Assembly (NCBI RefSeq): GCF_900103485.1
Contig: NZ_FNHW01000001.1
Location: forward strand, 841,418-905,417
Reading direction: 5' to 3'
From: Fictibacillus solisalsi
GTDB taxonomy: Bacteria; Bacillota; Bacilli; Bacillales; Fictibacillaceae
Length of the DNA: 64,000 nt
Shown here: one piece after another, positions 9,103-17,803 of the stretch
Layout of the letters: the number at the start of each line of letters is the position of its first letter
Position numbering within the stretch: position 1 is the first letter of the stretch
The notes under the pieces: model-generated
The model's input: the letters and a program-made list of their open reading frames with translations, nothing else
The model's database searches: none
Told to the model about the DNA's origin: nothing
Position numbers and translations under genes: made by a program

Positions 9103-10071
9103 ATGAATACGAAAATCACGGAAATGCTGGGCACACGATATCCCATTATACAAGGAGGCTTGGCCTACCTTGCATATTCTAGGCTTGCTTCCGCCGTGTC
9201 CAATGCCGGGGGCCTAGGACAAATCACCGCCATGTCACTTGATACTCCTGCTCATTTAAAAGAAGAAATCAGAAAAACAAAAGAAATGACGCCGTTTCCT
9301 TTCGGGGTGAATTTTGCCATCGGTCAGCATGGCCGCCCCTACGGGCATATGGTGGAAGCTGCAGTTGAAGAAAGCGTCCCGGTCATCAGTATGACAGGCG
9401 GAAACCCTGCGGGAATTTTTCGGATGCTAGAAGGAATATCCGTTAAAAAACTAGTTCTTGTGGCCTCAGTCAGGCAGGCTGTTAAAGCAGAACAGCTTGG
9501 TGCGGACGCAGTTATGGCAGTCGGTCAGGAAGGTGGGGGGCATATTGGCAGAGACGATATCGGAACCATGGTCCTCATACCGCAGATTGTCGATGCGGTG
9601 TCGATTCCGGTTATTGCATCAGGCGGAATAGGGGATGGCAGAGGTTTGATGGCAGCGTTGGCCCTTGGAGCGGAAGGCATTGAAATGGGTACTAGGTTTA
9701 TTGCCACAAAGGAATGTGAGCACGCCCATCCATCTTATAAAGAGGCACTTGTTAACGGCCATGAAACGGATACGGCCGTCATAAAACGAAAACTGGGGGC
9801 GCCTGGAAGGGCTGTCGCCAACAGCTGGACCAACCTCATTCTCACACGTGAGGAAGAGGGTGCTGCATATGAAGATTTGAAGGACCTGATTAGTGGGGAG
9901 CGGAATAAAAGTTATATCTATGAAGGAAAAGCAGATGAAGGATTTGGGTGGGCCGGCCAGGTAATGGGAAGAATTCATGATGTTCCTTCAGTGAAGGAAC
10001 TGATGGACAGAATAATAGGTGAGGCAATCGATATACGCAGTAAATGGGCAAAGGTTGGACTGGAAAAATAA
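9103..10071 (+). CDS. Nitronate monooxygenase (2-nitropropane dioxygenase family)
   Basis: This FMN-dependent TIM-barrel flavoprotein of 322 residues belongs to the family that oxidises alkyl nitronates such as propionate-3-nitronate, and is thought to be protective. Visible motifs are PIIQGGLAYLA near residue 14, the GQEGGGHIGRDD stretch around 142-153 with the probable catalytic histidine, ASGGIGDGRGL near 170, and GAEGIEMGTRF near 190. FabK enoyl reductases share this fold, so substrate specificity is not proven. ATG 9103 follows a GGGGAGAAAAAGAGG region. It is divergent from speA and convergent with yktB, with no good terminator between. It is not at this locus in B. subtilis. Confidence 0.88.
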   Translation: MNTKITEMLGTRYPIIQGGLAYLAYSRLASAVSNAGGLGQITAMSLDTPAHLKEEIRKTKEMTPFPFGVNFAIGQHGRPYGHMVEAAVEESVPVISMTGGNPAGIFRMLEGISVKKLVLVASVRQAVKAEQLGADAVMAVGQEGGGHIGRDDIGTMVLIPQIVDAVSIPVIASGGIGDGRGLMAALALGAEGIEMGTRFIATKECEHAHPSYKEALVNGHETDTAVIKRKLGAPGRAVANSWTNLILTREEEGAAYEDLKDLISGERNKSYIYEGKADEGFGWAGQVMGRIHDVPSVKELMDRIIGEAIDIRSKWAKVGLEK

Positions 10072-10154
10072 AAAACAATCTACCCAAACATTTTTTTTAG
10101 CCAACAATATAATGGTGGTAAGAAGAGGAGAAACCTTCTCCCCCTCTTGCCAAA

Positions 10155-10799
10155 TCAACCTTCTTGGGAATATATTTTCTTTTTCAGCTGATACAGAGGC
10201 ATAAGGGTCTGGAAAACAGAATCCGCTTTATGGATAAACGTGTCACCGTCCATCCGTATAGCTTCCTCTTTTGGAATATGTATTCCACACAGAAGTTCAG
10301 CTTTTTTTACATTAGCCAAGGAATTAATAAAATCAGAAAGTTTGCCGTTTTTCACATCAAGGTGTGAAAAGGCATCTGGCTTCATGTGATCTTGTGACCA
10401 GACAAAGTTATCAGGGATATTCTTATTTATTGAATCCATCTCTTTTTTTAATAACGCTGCAAATTCCTTTTTTACGGGAGATTCATAAATGACAGCAAAC
10501 CAGATGAAAATATGGGTTTCAAAAAGCCCGATCTGGAAATGAGGAAGCTTTTTGTAGCCGCGGTTGCTGCTTGAGAAGGCCACCCACGTATCATTGGGAG
10601 GATTGACGGTTCTGCGGGCATGTTTAGCCACATGATAAAACATTTCTTCTCCAGTGGATGATGAAAGTTCCGCAGCAAAGTGTTTTCCCAGCTCCTCCAA
10701 TTTCGGTCTGACCCGTTCGATCAGTTTCTCCATTCTCGCCTCTAGGCCATCAATGGCAAATACAGAAAAATCTTTCTCATTAAATCCATCAAATTGCAT
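10155..10799 (-). CDS. yktB: DUF1054 family protein YktB
   Basis: This 214-residue protein of unknown function has a very well conserved sequence in Bacillales. Recognisable blocks are HVAKHARRTVNPPNDTWVAF, GYKKLPHFQIGLFETHIFIW and the C-terminal ELLCGIHIPKEEAIRMDG, matching B. subtilis YktB (212 residues) and the UPF0637/DUF1054 family. ATG 10799 sits behind a GGAGGAAAGACA ribosome site. The order yktB-ykzI-suhB is the same as in B. subtilis, with yktB divergent from ykzI. No membrane segment or signal peptide is present. Confidence 0.9.
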   Translation of the reverse strand: MQFDGFNEKDFSVFAIDGLEARMEKLIERVRPKLEELGKHFAAELSSSTGEEMFYHVAKHARRTVNPPNDTWVAFSSSNRGYKKLPHFQIGLFETHIFIWFAVIYESPVKKEFAALLKKEMDSINKNIPDNFVWSQDHMKPDAFSHLDVKNGKLSDFINSLANVKKAELLCGIHIPKEEAIRMDGDTFIHKADSVFQTLMPLYQLKKKIYSQEG

Positions 10800-11003
10800 T
10801 GTCTTTCCTCCTGCTAAAAAAACGTAATTGTCATTCAGGTTAGTAGTTTACCACAGTTCGCAATATATGCTACTTTTATATAATTTTATTTTAAAAAGAG
10901 AATAAGGTTGCATTAAGCCAAAGTGAATCATAAGATAGAAGACAATATCCAAAATCAGAATATTTAGTATTCTCACAAAAGAAAGAAAGGATGTGGAAAG
11001 TGT

Positions 11004-11192
11004 ATGAAACAAGTCATTCAAACCTTAAAACGAACGGATGCAGAACGCAGAATCCCTGTATTAAAACTTGAAATCGACTATGAATTGTCCACCCTTTTCG
11101 ATGCGCTGCAAAATAAAAACACAAAACAAATCAATGAGTCGAAGCGCAAGCTGGAGAAATTACGTCAAGAGCTAGTGAGACTAGAGGCATGA
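11004..11192 (+). CDS. ykzI: Small protein YkzI
   Basis: This is a 62-residue, highly charged and probably all-helical protein. The pattern RTDAERRIPVLKLEIDYEL followed by a Lys/Arg/Glu-rich coiled coil (SKRKLEKLRQELVRLEA) fits the small ykzI gene between yktB and suhB in B. subtilis. The function is unknown. ATG 11004 is preceded by AAAGAAAGGATGTGG. It ends 20 bases before a terminator, so it is probably monocistronic. Confidence 0.72.
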   Translation: MKQVIQTLKRTDAERRIPVLKLEIDYELSTLFDALQNKNTKQINESKRKLEKLRQELVRLEA

Positions 11193-11211
11193 TCACAACT
11201 GACACAGGGTG

Positions 11212-11250
11212 AAAAAACGAACCTGATCTTATGCAGGGTCGTTTTTTTTG
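11212..11250 (+). terminator. ykzI terminator
   Basis: AAAAAACGA-a-CCTG and CAGG-g-TCGTTTTTTTT form a stem with one internal mismatch and an 8-T run. Confidence 0.85.
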
Positions 11251-11356
11251 GTGTGGGGGCAGCCTTCTTTTTTCAATAAGCATTGTTTGGTTATGTTGGG
11301 GGCAAGTAGTGGTAACATATAGTAAAGGAAACACGAGACAAGGAGTGGATATAAAA

Positions 11357-12172
11357 ATGGATAGCGCAAAGCTGACAGAACTTTATGAAACGGCAAAAAG
11401 CTGGGTGTTTGAGGCTGGTGAAGTCATTAAGCGTTCGTTTTCAAGCGAATTAAACATTACATACAAATCACATGCTGCGGATCTTGTGACGGATATGGAT
11501 AAGGGGATTGAACAGTTTTTTATTGATAAAATAAAAAATAAATACCCGGATCATGAAATTTTAGGTGAAGAGGGTTATGGGGACAAGGTTAAAAACCTCG
11601 ACGGCACAGTTTGGATTATTGACCCGATTGACGGTACAACAAACTTTGTTCACCAACAATTGAACTTTGCCATTTCGGTCGGCGTGTTTCATGACGGAGA
11701 AGAAAAGCTGGCGTTCATATATGATGTCGTTCGCAATGAGCTGTTTCACTGCAAGGCGGGGGAAGGGCTGTATCTCAATGAAGAAAAATTGCCGCGGCTG
11801 GAAGAAACCACACTTGATAAGTCGGTGATTGGCCTGAATGCGACATGGATTACCCCAAACCCGAAAATTGATCATCAGCTCCTCTTGCCATTGGTCAGAA
11901 AATCACGTGGAACACGATCGTATGGAACTGCAGCCATTGAGCTTGCATATGTGGCATGCGGACGCCTGGATGCATATGTGACATTGAGACTGTCGCCATG
12001 GGATTTTGCTGCTGGCTATATTTTAATTAAAGAAGCAGGCGGGATGATCTCCGATGTAAATGGGAAGGCAGTCAATGTGCTCGATAAAACAAGCATTTTC
12101 GCAGCAAAGCCTTCCTTGCATCAGGAAATTCTTGGTCTCATTTCACCAGGAACAAGTACAAATGGACAGTAG
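11357..12172 (+). CDS. suhB: Inositol monophosphatase family phosphatase
   Basis: This Mg-dependent phosphatase of the IMPase/FBPase-like fold hydrolyses inositol-1-phosphate and related sugar phosphates (YktC/SuhB in B. subtilis). The metal-binding motifs are visible: ILGEEGYG near residue 70, WIIDPIDGTTNFVHQ near 88-102, and the C-terminal SPWDFAAGYILIKEAGG near 215. ATG 11357 has AAGGAG about 11 bases upstream and gives 271 residues, near the family norm. The frame is open further upstream, but that part overlaps the ykzI terminator and is not homologous. It overlaps the start of the next gene by 11 bases. Confidence 0.9.
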   Translation: MDSAKLTELYETAKSWVFEAGEVIKRSFSSELNITYKSHAADLVTDMDKGIEQFFIDKIKNKYPDHEILGEEGYGDKVKNLDGTVWIIDPIDGTTNFVHQQLNFAISVGVFHDGEEKLAFIYDVVRNELFHCKAGEGLYLNEEKLPRLEETTLDKSVIGLNATWITPNPKIDHQLLLPLVRKSRGTRSYGTAAIELAYVACGRLDAYVTLRLSPWDFAAGYILIKEAGGMISDVNGKAVNVLDKTSIFAAKPSLHQEILGLISPGTSTNGQ

Positions 12173-12635
12173 GCCGCTTGTCAAAGAAGATCTTCCTTTT
12201 TTTAAGAAAATGATTCTCTCTTCTCCTCGCTGGCTGAAGGAAGAAGGGCTGACAGGTAACGAAAGTGAATATGAGCTTGAAACCTATATGAAAACGTATG
12301 ATCAGACGGGTGGGGAATGGCTGATCTGGGGTTTAAACGGAGAAAAAATAGGAGCAACGTATCTTGTATACGCTGCTCCTTCTAATGGAAAGCCGTGGCT
12401 TGGTACCCTTCTTGTTGACCCTGAAAAGAGAAACCAGGGTCACGCCCGGGAAATCCTGGCTGAATGCTGCAGAAAAGTGGAAACCCTAAGTTCTGTTCTT
12501 TTTTCTTCCGCACCTGTCTTAAACCAGGACTGGATTCTATTTTTAAACAGGAACGGTTTTGAGCAAATAGGTCTGGAAAAAGATGAAAGCGGAAAAGAAT
12601 ATATTAAGTTCGCTAAAACAGTTTCTCCGGCTTAA
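12162..12635 (+). CDS. GNAT family N-acetyltransferase
   Basis: This is a 157-residue acetyl-CoA-dependent acyltransferase of unknown substrate. The GNAT core shows the beta-strand/pyrophosphate-binding loop in WLGTLLVDPEKRNQGHAREI (near residues 82-102). It starts at ATG 12162 inside the 3' end of suhB, which suggests translational coupling; the ribosome site is weak (CAGGAAC). It is convergent with ylaF, and the two stop codons overlap through the palindrome TTAA at 12632-12635. It is not part of the standard B. subtilis order. Confidence 0.82.
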   Translation: MDSRPLVKEDLPFFKKMILSSPRWLKEEGLTGNESEYELETYMKTYDQTGGEWLIWGLNGEKIGATYLVYAAPSNGKPWLGTLLVDPEKRNQGHAREILAECCRKVETLSSVLFSSAPVLNQDWILFLNRNGFEQIGLEKDESGKEYIKFAKTVSPA

Positions 12636-12817
12636 GCGTTGTTTCTTTCTCTGAACTTTTTTTTCAAAGAAAAGCCAAAGCCCATAAGGAAGAAGACAGC
12701 GACTATAGCTATAATGGCGATGAGCCAGCTGTTTTGTCCTATTGCCACACCGAGAAGTGCAATACTGAACGTCGTTAATACGGCGATCACTAAAAAAATG
12801 ATATTTTCAACTTTCAT
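12632..12817 (-). CDS. ylaF: Small two-helix membrane protein YlaF
   Basis: This is a 61-residue protein with two transmembrane segments (about residues 5-24 and 30-48) and a basic tail (LKKKFRERN). It resembles B. subtilis YlaF, especially GFGFSLKKK near the C-terminus, and is divergent from typA as in B. subtilis. ATG 12817 is chosen because GGAGGG lies 8 bases upstream; ATG 12841 is in frame but has no ribosome site. The function is unknown. Confidence 0.78.
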   Translation of the reverse strand: MKVENIIFLVIAVLTTFSIALLGVAIGQNSWLIAIIAIVAVFFLMGFGFSLKKKFRERNNA

Positions 12818-12894
12818 GATAAACCCTCCAATCCTCCGCATTATATGTATAGTGTAACTAATTTTTCAAAAAAGAAAAAGATTGTTGTACTTTG

Positions 12895-12903
12895 TGGTAT
12901 AAT
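12895..12903 (+). promoter_or_regulatory. Extended -10 promoter of typA
   Basis: TGGTATAAT (12895-12903) is a perfect TGnTATAAT extended -10 element. No good -35 box is present. The predicted leader is about 90 nt. Confidence 0.65.
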
Positions 12904-13002
12904 AGTAAAGTTGAAAACCAATAACCAAATTGAGAAAAAATATCCAGACTGGCACTGGGAATTTTATAAATAAAAAGATAGGATCTTTAAGGAGAGATTA
13001 CT

Positions 13003-14841
13003 TTGGATTTAAGAACAGACATTAAGAACATCGCGATTATCGCGCACGTTGACCATGGGAAAACAACACTCGTGGACCAAATGCTTCATCAGTCAGGAAC
13101 ATTCCGTTCGAATGAACATGTAAATGAACGGGCTATGGACTCCAATGACCTTGAGAAAGAACGTGGGATTACCATCCTTGCTAAAAATACAGCCATCAAT
13201 TATGAAGGTACACGTATTAACATTATGGATACACCAGGACACGCCGATTTCGGTGGAGAAGTTGAACGTATCATGAAAATGGTGGATGGTGTCCTTTTGG
13301 TGGTTGATGCCTATGAAGGATGCATGCCGCAAACCCGCTTTGTTTTGAAAAAAGCGCTTGAGCAAAAACTTACTCCTATTGTGGTCGTAAATAAAATTGA
13401 CCGTGATTTCGCACGTCCTGAAGAAGTGGTTGATGAAGTGATCGACTTGTTTATCGAATTAGGTGCTGATGAAGACCAGCTGGAGTTCCCGGTTGTATAT
13501 GCTTCAGCCATTAACGGTACCGCAAGCAATGACCCTGGTCAGCAGGATGAAAACATGAAAGCTCTCTTTGATTCCATCATTGAGAATATCCCTTCTCCAG
13601 TTGATAACAGTGCTGAACCGCTTCAATTCCAAGTCGCACTGCTGGATTATAATGACTACCTTGGTCGTATTGGAATCGGCCGTGTATTCAGAGGAACCAT
13701 GCATGTCGGCCAGTCGGTATCACTTATGAAGCTTGATGGGTCACTGAAAAAATTCCGTGTAACCAAAATATTTGGTTTCTTGGGGCTAAAGCGCGTTGAA
13801 ATTCAGGAAGCTAAAGCGGGAGACCTTGTCGCTGTTTCCGGAATGGAAGAAATCAATGTCGGCGAAACGGTTTGTCCTGAAGGCCAGGAGGAAGCACTTC
13901 CGGTTCTTCGCATTGATGAGCCTACGTTGAAAATGACCTTCTTAGTAAACAACTCCCCATTTGCTGGACGTGAAGGGAAATATGTAACAGCTCGAAAAAT
14001 TGAAGAACGTCTTCGTTCCCAGCTGGAAACAGATGTATCTTTACGAGTGGATAACACAGATTCCCCGGATGCATGGATTGTCTCAGGACGTGGTGAATTG
14101 CATCTTTCCATCCTGATTGAAAACATGAGACGAGAAGGCTACGAACTTCAAGTTTCAAAGCCGGAAGTTATCGTACGAATGATTGATGGCGTTCAGTCTG
14201 AACCGGTAGAACGTGTACAAATTGATGTGCCTGAAGAATACACCGGAGCGGTTATGGAATCCCTTGGTGCCCGAAAAGGTGAAATGTTAAATATGATCAA
14301 CAACGGATCTGGTCAAGTAAGACTTGAATTTATGGTTCCAGCTCGTGGATTGATTGGTTATTCAACTGAGTTCCTCTCCCAAACCCGTGGATATGGAATC
14401 CTGAACCATACATTCGACAGCTACCAGCCCATTCACCAGGGACAGGTCGGAGGACGCAGACAAGGTGTTCTTGTATCAATGGAACACGGTAAAGCCAGCC
14501 AGTACGGTATTCTTAACGTAGAGGACCGCGGAACGATCTTCGTTGAACCAGGAACTGAAGTTTATGAAGGAATGGTCGTCGGAGAGCATACTCGTGAAAA
14601 TGATATTACAGTTAACATTACGAAAGTGAAGCAAATGACAAACATGCGTTCCGCTAACAAAGACCAAACTGTAAGCATGAAAAAACCGCGTGTTATGTCC
14701 CTTGAAGAATCATTGGAATATCTGAACGAAGATGAATACTGTGAGGTAACACCGGAGAGCATCCGTCTTCGTAAAAAAATCCTTGATAAAAATGAGCGTG
14801 AACGAATGGCCAAGAAGAACAAACTAGCCAATCAAAATTAA
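13003..14841 (+). CDS. typA: Ribosome-associated GTPase TypA/BipA
   Basis: This translational GTPase of the EF-G/LepA class (612 residues) binds ribosomes under stress and helps late 50S assembly. Domain order is a G domain (1-200), with [11 protein letters not shown] near 14-24, [12 protein letters not shown] near 75 and VVNKIDR near 130; then the EF-Tu domain II-like region, two EF-G C-like domains and the TypA-specific C-terminus. The start is TTG 13003, 6 bases after AAGGAGAG. The gene is divergent from ylaF and followed 25 bases later by ylaH, as in B. subtilis (ylaG). Confidence 0.96.
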   Translation: MDLRTDIKNIAIIAHVDHGKTTLVDQMLHQSGTFRSNEHVNERAMDSNDLEKERGITILAKNTAINYEGTRINIMDTPGHADFGGEVERIMKMVDGVLLVVDAYEGCMPQTRFVLKKALEQKLTPIVVVNKIDRDFARPEEVVDEVIDLFIELGADEDQLEFPVVYASAINGTASNDPGQQDENMKALFDSIIENIPSPVDNSAEPLQFQVALLDYNDYLGRIGIGRVFRGTMHVGQSVSLMKLDGSLKKFRVTKIFGFLGLKRVEIQEAKAGDLVAVSGMEEINVGETVCPEGQEEALPVLRIDEPTLKMTFLVNNSPFAGREGKYVTARKIEERLRSQLETDVSLRVDNTDSPDAWIVSGRGELHLSILIENMRREGYELQVSKPEVIVRMIDGVQSEPVERVQIDVPEEYTGAVMESLGARKGEMLNMINNGSGQVRLEFMVPARGLIGYSTEFLSQTRGYGILNHTFDSYQPIHQGQVGGRRQGVLVSMEHGKASQYGILNVEDRGTIFVEPGTEVYEGMVVGEHTRENDITVNITKVKQMTNMRSANKDQTVSMKKPRVMSLEESLEYLNEDEYCEVTPESIRLRKKILDKNERERMAKKNKLANQN

Positions 14842-14866
14842 TGATGTTTCGGGTGGGGTGTAAGTG

Positions 14867-15202
14867 ATGAATGATAAAAAAGTCATGTCTGCGACGGGTG
14901 AAGATTCTTCCCCCATCGCTCTTCTTTTAGGAATTAATGAACATCCAGTTGCAGGATTCTTTTTGCTTTATTTGGTGATCACACTGTTGACAATTCTAGT
15001 CTATAAGCTCGGATTTGCCAAAAAGCTTCCTCCATTGAAGTCAGCAGTTATATATGTTCTGTTGGTGCTTGGATGTTTTCCGCTCACGTTTTTTGGAATC
15101 GGACTTCCGGTAGCCGAAGGGCTGCTATGTGCAGCAGCTGTGCTTATCATTTATAAAATCCGTCTGCATCAAAGCAAACGCAATAAAGCCGAAAACCTTT
15201 AA
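14867..15202 (+). CDS. ylaH: YlaH-like membrane protein
   Basis: This is a 111-residue integral membrane protein. Three hydrophobic segments are visible (about 25-46, 60-80 and 82-98), followed by a Lys/Arg-rich tail. It matches the YlaH family, which always follows typA in Bacillus. ATG 14867 follows a GGGTGGGGTG ribosome site; GTG 14864 is directly in front and in frame. Function is unknown. It is probably cotranscribed with typA and the next small gene. Confidence 0.82.
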   Translation: MNDKKVMSATGEDSSPIALLLGINEHPVAGFFLLYLVITLLTILVYKLGFAKKLPPLKSAVIYVLLVLGCFPLTFFGIGLPVAEGLLCAAAVLIIYKIRLHQSKRNKAENL

Positions 15203-15213
15203 GGAGAAAAATT

Positions 15214-15483
15214 ATGACCTTGCAGGACGCGCTTTACAACTGGCTGAGTATCAAAAAAGTAGCGGAGCATCGACCAGAAGATCAAGCTGCAAAAGATACC
15301 CTTCAGTTTTTTGACGAGATTTTGCGTGAAGATCACCATGTGTCAATCCTTTCCGTTCATTTGCAGGAAGAGAACTATGAAGTGGGATACATGATTGAAA
15401 CCACCCACTACAAAAAATCATTCCCCCGTGACTACATTAATGCTTTATGGGAATCCATTGAAGCAGAACCAAAATATAATTAA
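15214..15483 (+). CDS. Conserved small protein of unknown function
   Basis: This is an 89-residue acidic soluble protein, not recognised. ATG 15214 has an AAGGAGAAAAA ribosome site 11 bases after ylaH, so it is probably the third gene of a typA-ylaH operon. The sequence mixes an amphipathic N-terminal helix (LQDALYNWLSIKKVAEHRPE) with a likely beta-rich middle (VSILSVHLQEENYEVGYMIE). It has no cysteine, signal peptide or membrane segment. A bidirectional terminator follows at once. Confidence 0.7.
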   Translation: MTLQDALYNWLSIKKVAEHRPEDQAAKDTLQFFDEILREDHHVSILSVHLQEENYEVGYMIETTHYKKSFPRDYINALWESIEAEPKYN

Positions 15484-15484
15484 A

Positions 15485-15533
15485 AGAAAAACGCCCTGAT
15501 TATGGAAAACGATCCATGTCACGGCGTTTTTTT
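15485..15533. terminator. Bidirectional terminator
   Basis: AAAAACGCC and GGCGTTTTT close a longer imperfect hairpin containing ATGG...CCAT. A and T runs flank both sides. It serves the typA operon and the minus-strand ylaI pair. Confidence 0.8.
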
Positions 15534-15950
15534 CTTTTGAATCAGACGTCCCAAAACGACGGCATACAGCACATGCCCCGAAAACCAGAACAGGATGGCC
15601 GCCCAGTCATTCACAGCAGGTGTGGTGGTGACCGAAACAAGAGTCAGGGGAAAGTATAAAAAGGCAGCGAACAGGCTGATCGAAAAGGCAACCGGAAGGG
15701 CTCCCCATGCAAGGCCGCAGCCGAGAAAAAGGGCGATTACCCCTATCACACATGAGACAAGCAAATGCACTAAAAACTGGGACCATTCTGAAGAGAAAGC
15801 CGGAAGAAGGAATGGAAGGAAATCAATATTGGTGAGAAGAGTGTAAACACGTATACCCGTTAACAGTTGTACACCCAGAAGAAAAAGGCCCAACACACAG
15901 CCAGAAAAAAAGCCAGCCCACAGGCCGGCGTCAACTGATTTACCATTCAT
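15519..15950 (-). CDS. Polytopic membrane protein, unknown function
   Basis: This 143-residue protein has four strongly hydrophobic segments (about 10-30, 58-80, 83-105 and 117-136) and a KKKTP tail. I do not recognise the family. It starts at ATG 15950 inside the last codons of ylaI (11-base overlap) without its own clear ribosome site. It is therefore probably translated by coupling with ylaI from one mRNA. It has no counterpart in the standard B. subtilis yla order that I can name. Confidence 0.65.
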   Translation of the reverse strand: MNGKSVDAGLWAGFFSGCVLGLFLLGVQLLTGIRVYTLLTNIDFLPFLLPAFSSEWSQFLVHLLVSCVIGVIALFLGCGLAWGALPVAFSISLFAAFLYFPLTLVSVTTTPAVNDWAAILFWFSGHVLYAVVLGRLIQKKKTP

Positions 15951-16140
15951 TTTCTTTGGCAGGTGTCCGGTACAAAAGAAAATTTCCGGTCGCTATTCTT
16001 TTATTGGTTTTATCAGTAATCCGTTCTTGGCACTTTTCACACATAAAGGTATGGATCGGCCGGTTTCTCAGCCGCTTGGCGAGTGAGGATTGATCTTCAA
16101 TGGATTGAATCGTATCACACAATACACATTTTACACGCAT
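15940..16140 (-). CDS. ylaI: Zinc-finger-like small protein YlaI
   Basis: This 66-residue protein has two CxxC pairs, MRVKCVLC at the N-terminus and MCEKCQERI near residue 35. Between them is the conserved LRNRPIHTF stretch that identifies the YlaI/DUF2197 family. It probably folds as a zinc ribbon; no role is established. ATG 16140 is chosen because GAGGTGATT lies just upstream; the frame stays open to 16173 without a ribosome site. A downstream membrane protein gene overlaps its 3' end. Confidence 0.82.
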   Translation of the reverse strand: MRVKCVLCDTIQSIEDQSSLAKRLRNRPIHTFMCEKCQERITDKTNKRIATGNFLLYRTPAKENEW

Positions 16141-16290
16141 AATTAAATCACCTCTATTTTTTGGTGCTGTCATTATTATAGCAAATAATGGGCGCTACGC
16201 ACCAATCATTCTCTGAATGGTCCGAAAACAAGAGTTTTAAATGCTATCGGTTCTTTTTTCTGTAATTTCCCTTGATTTCTTCTAACTTTA

Positions 16291-16351
16291 TTGCTGTGTT
16301 CATACATTAGATTATAGTCCGTCCGGGAGGGCCCATGCTGCCCCCGGCCCT
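16291..16351 (+). promoter_or_regulatory. Candidate ylaK promoter and GC-rich leader hairpin
   Basis: TTGCTG (16291-16296), a 16-bp spacer and TATAGT (16313-16318) form a possible SigA promoter. The predicted start near 16325 is followed immediately by a very GC-rich stretch with AGGGCC (16328-16333) and GGCCCT (16346-16351) as inverted repeats, and an alternative pairing of CCGGG with the CCCCCGG run. The stretch is clearly more GC-rich than its surroundings. Its role is unknown. Confidence 0.4.
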
Positions 16352-16426
16352 GCAATACGCATTACCTTTCCTTTTTTTATTTAACACTGCCCATTCTTAA
16401 CCAATAATGTCAGGAGGCTGTGTGGA

Positions 16427-17758
16427 TTGGATAAAATATATGTCCTTGATACTAACGTTCTTTTACAGGATCCCCATTCTATATTTTCATTTGGCAATCA
16501 CGAAGTGGTAATCCCGGCAATTGTACTAGAGGAAGTGGATTCGAAAAAAAGATACATGGATGAAATCGGAAGAAACGCACGTGAAGTATCAAGGCTGATC
16601 GACAAGTTAAGAATTAAGGGGAAGCTTCATGAAAATGTTCCGCTGGAGAATGGCGGTACGTTGCGCGTGGAACTGAATCATAAATCGTTCCAGAGACTTC
16701 AGGAAACCTTCTCAGAACATACAAATGATAACCGGATCCTTGCTGTTACGCTGAACTTGGCAGTTGAAGAAAAAGGAAAGGAAAATGGGAAAGAGGTTAT
16801 TCTGGTCAGTAAAGATGTTCTTGTAAGAGTAAAAGCTGACGCCCTCGGCATTCAGGCGGAAGATTTTTTAAGTGATCGAGTGGTGGACAGGGATGAACAA
16901 ACGTACCTTGGGTACAAAGAAATTTATGTAGCAAGCGAAGTGCTCGATAAATTCTACGAAAAGCATGAACTGGCTACGATCGAAATTGCCAATCATTCCT
17001 TCTATCCTCACCAGTTTCTGATTATGAAAGATCTGTACAGAAGCTCAGTTTCAGCCCTGGCAAGGGTGGAGGATAATGGCAAGAAAATCAAACCCCTTCT
17101 GTTTGACGGGGATTCAGTATGGGGGATCAAGCCGCGAAATGTCCAGCAAAAGATGGCGATTGAATTGCTTTTGAGAAAAGATGTGCACCTGGTGACGCTG
17201 ATCGGTAAGGCGGGAACGGGGAAAACACTCTTAACACTGGCAGCGGGCTTGCTTCAAACCGAAGACCTGAAGAATTATATTAAACTGTTTATTGCAAGGC
17301 CAATCGTTCCTGTAGGGAAAGATATTGGATATCTCCCGGGAGAAAAGGATGAGAAGCTGAAGCCGTGGATGCAGCCTATCTACGATAATCTGGAGTATTT
17401 GTTTAATGCGAAGAAACAGGGAGAGCTTGAAAAAATATTGGCTGGAATCGGCTCCATTCACGTCGAAGCGTTAACCTATATACGAGGCAGAAGCCTTCCA
17501 GATCAATTTATCATCATCGATGAAGCGCAAAATCTGACCAAGCATGAGGTGAAGACCATCCTGACAAGAGTGGGTGAAGGAAGCAAAGTCATCCTGTTGG
17601 GAGATCCAAAGCAAATTGATCATCCATATTTGGATGAGTTTACAAACGGACTTACGTATGTAGTTGAAAAATTCAAAGACCAAAGCATTAGCGGTCATGT
17701 AAGACTCGAAAAGGGTGAACGATCCAGCCTGGCGCAGCTGGCAGCCGATTTACTTTAA
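16427..17758 (+). CDS. ylaK: PIN-PhoH2 family ATPase/ribonuclease YlaK
   Basis: This 443-residue protein fuses an N-terminal PIN ribonuclease domain (residues 1-140, starting LDKIYVLDTNVLLQDP with the first catalytic Asp) to a C-terminal PhoH ATPase. The ATPase has Walker A GKAGTGKTLLTL near 263 and Walker B FIIIDEAQNLT near 363. PIN-PhoH2 proteins have been described as RNA helicase/ribonucleases. The start is TTG 16427, 9 bases after CAGGAGG (16411-16417). Unlike PhoH2 loci in mycobacteria, no small antitoxin-like gene precedes it. The ylaJ lipoprotein gene found upstream in B. subtilis is absent. A perfect terminator follows. Confidence 0.9.
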   Translation: MDKIYVLDTNVLLQDPHSIFSFGNHEVVIPAIVLEEVDSKKRYMDEIGRNAREVSRLIDKLRIKGKLHENVPLENGGTLRVELNHKSFQRLQETFSEHTNDNRILAVTLNLAVEEKGKENGKEVILVSKDVLVRVKADALGIQAEDFLSDRVVDRDEQTYLGYKEIYVASEVLDKFYEKHELATIEIANHSFYPHQFLIMKDLYRSSVSALARVEDNGKKIKPLLFDGDSVWGIKPRNVQQKMAIELLLRKDVHLVTLIGKAGTGKTLLTLAAGLLQTEDLKNYIKLFIARPIVPVGKDIGYLPGEKDEKLKPWMQPIYDNLEYLFNAKKQGELEKILAGIGSIHVEALTYIRGRSLPDQFIIIDEAQNLTKHEVKTILTRVGEGSKVILLGDPKQIDHPYLDEFTNGLTYVVEKFKDQSISGHVRLEKGERSSLAQLAADLL

Positions 17759-17766
17759 TCCGGATA

Positions 17767-17803
17767 TTAAATAAACCTGATGCAGGTGCATCAGGTTTAT
17801 TTA
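17767..17803. terminator. Bidirectional terminator between ylaK and ylaL
   Basis: TTAAATAAACCTGATGC and its exact complement flank an AGGT loop, giving a perfect 17-bp stem. It sits between convergent genes and overlaps the last codons of ylaL. Confidence 0.85.

Noticed and set aside
10123-10148. AAGAGGAGAA/TTCTC-CCC-CTCTT hairpin between nitronate monooxygenase and yktB as a terminator.
   Set aside because: The stem needs a three-base bulge and neither strand has a following T run.
11231-11356. Upstream extension of suhB that would add a hydrophobic N-terminal segment.
   Set aside because: The extension overlaps the ykzI terminator, has no ribosome site and is not part of the IMPase family. 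ATG 11357 has AAGGAG upstream.
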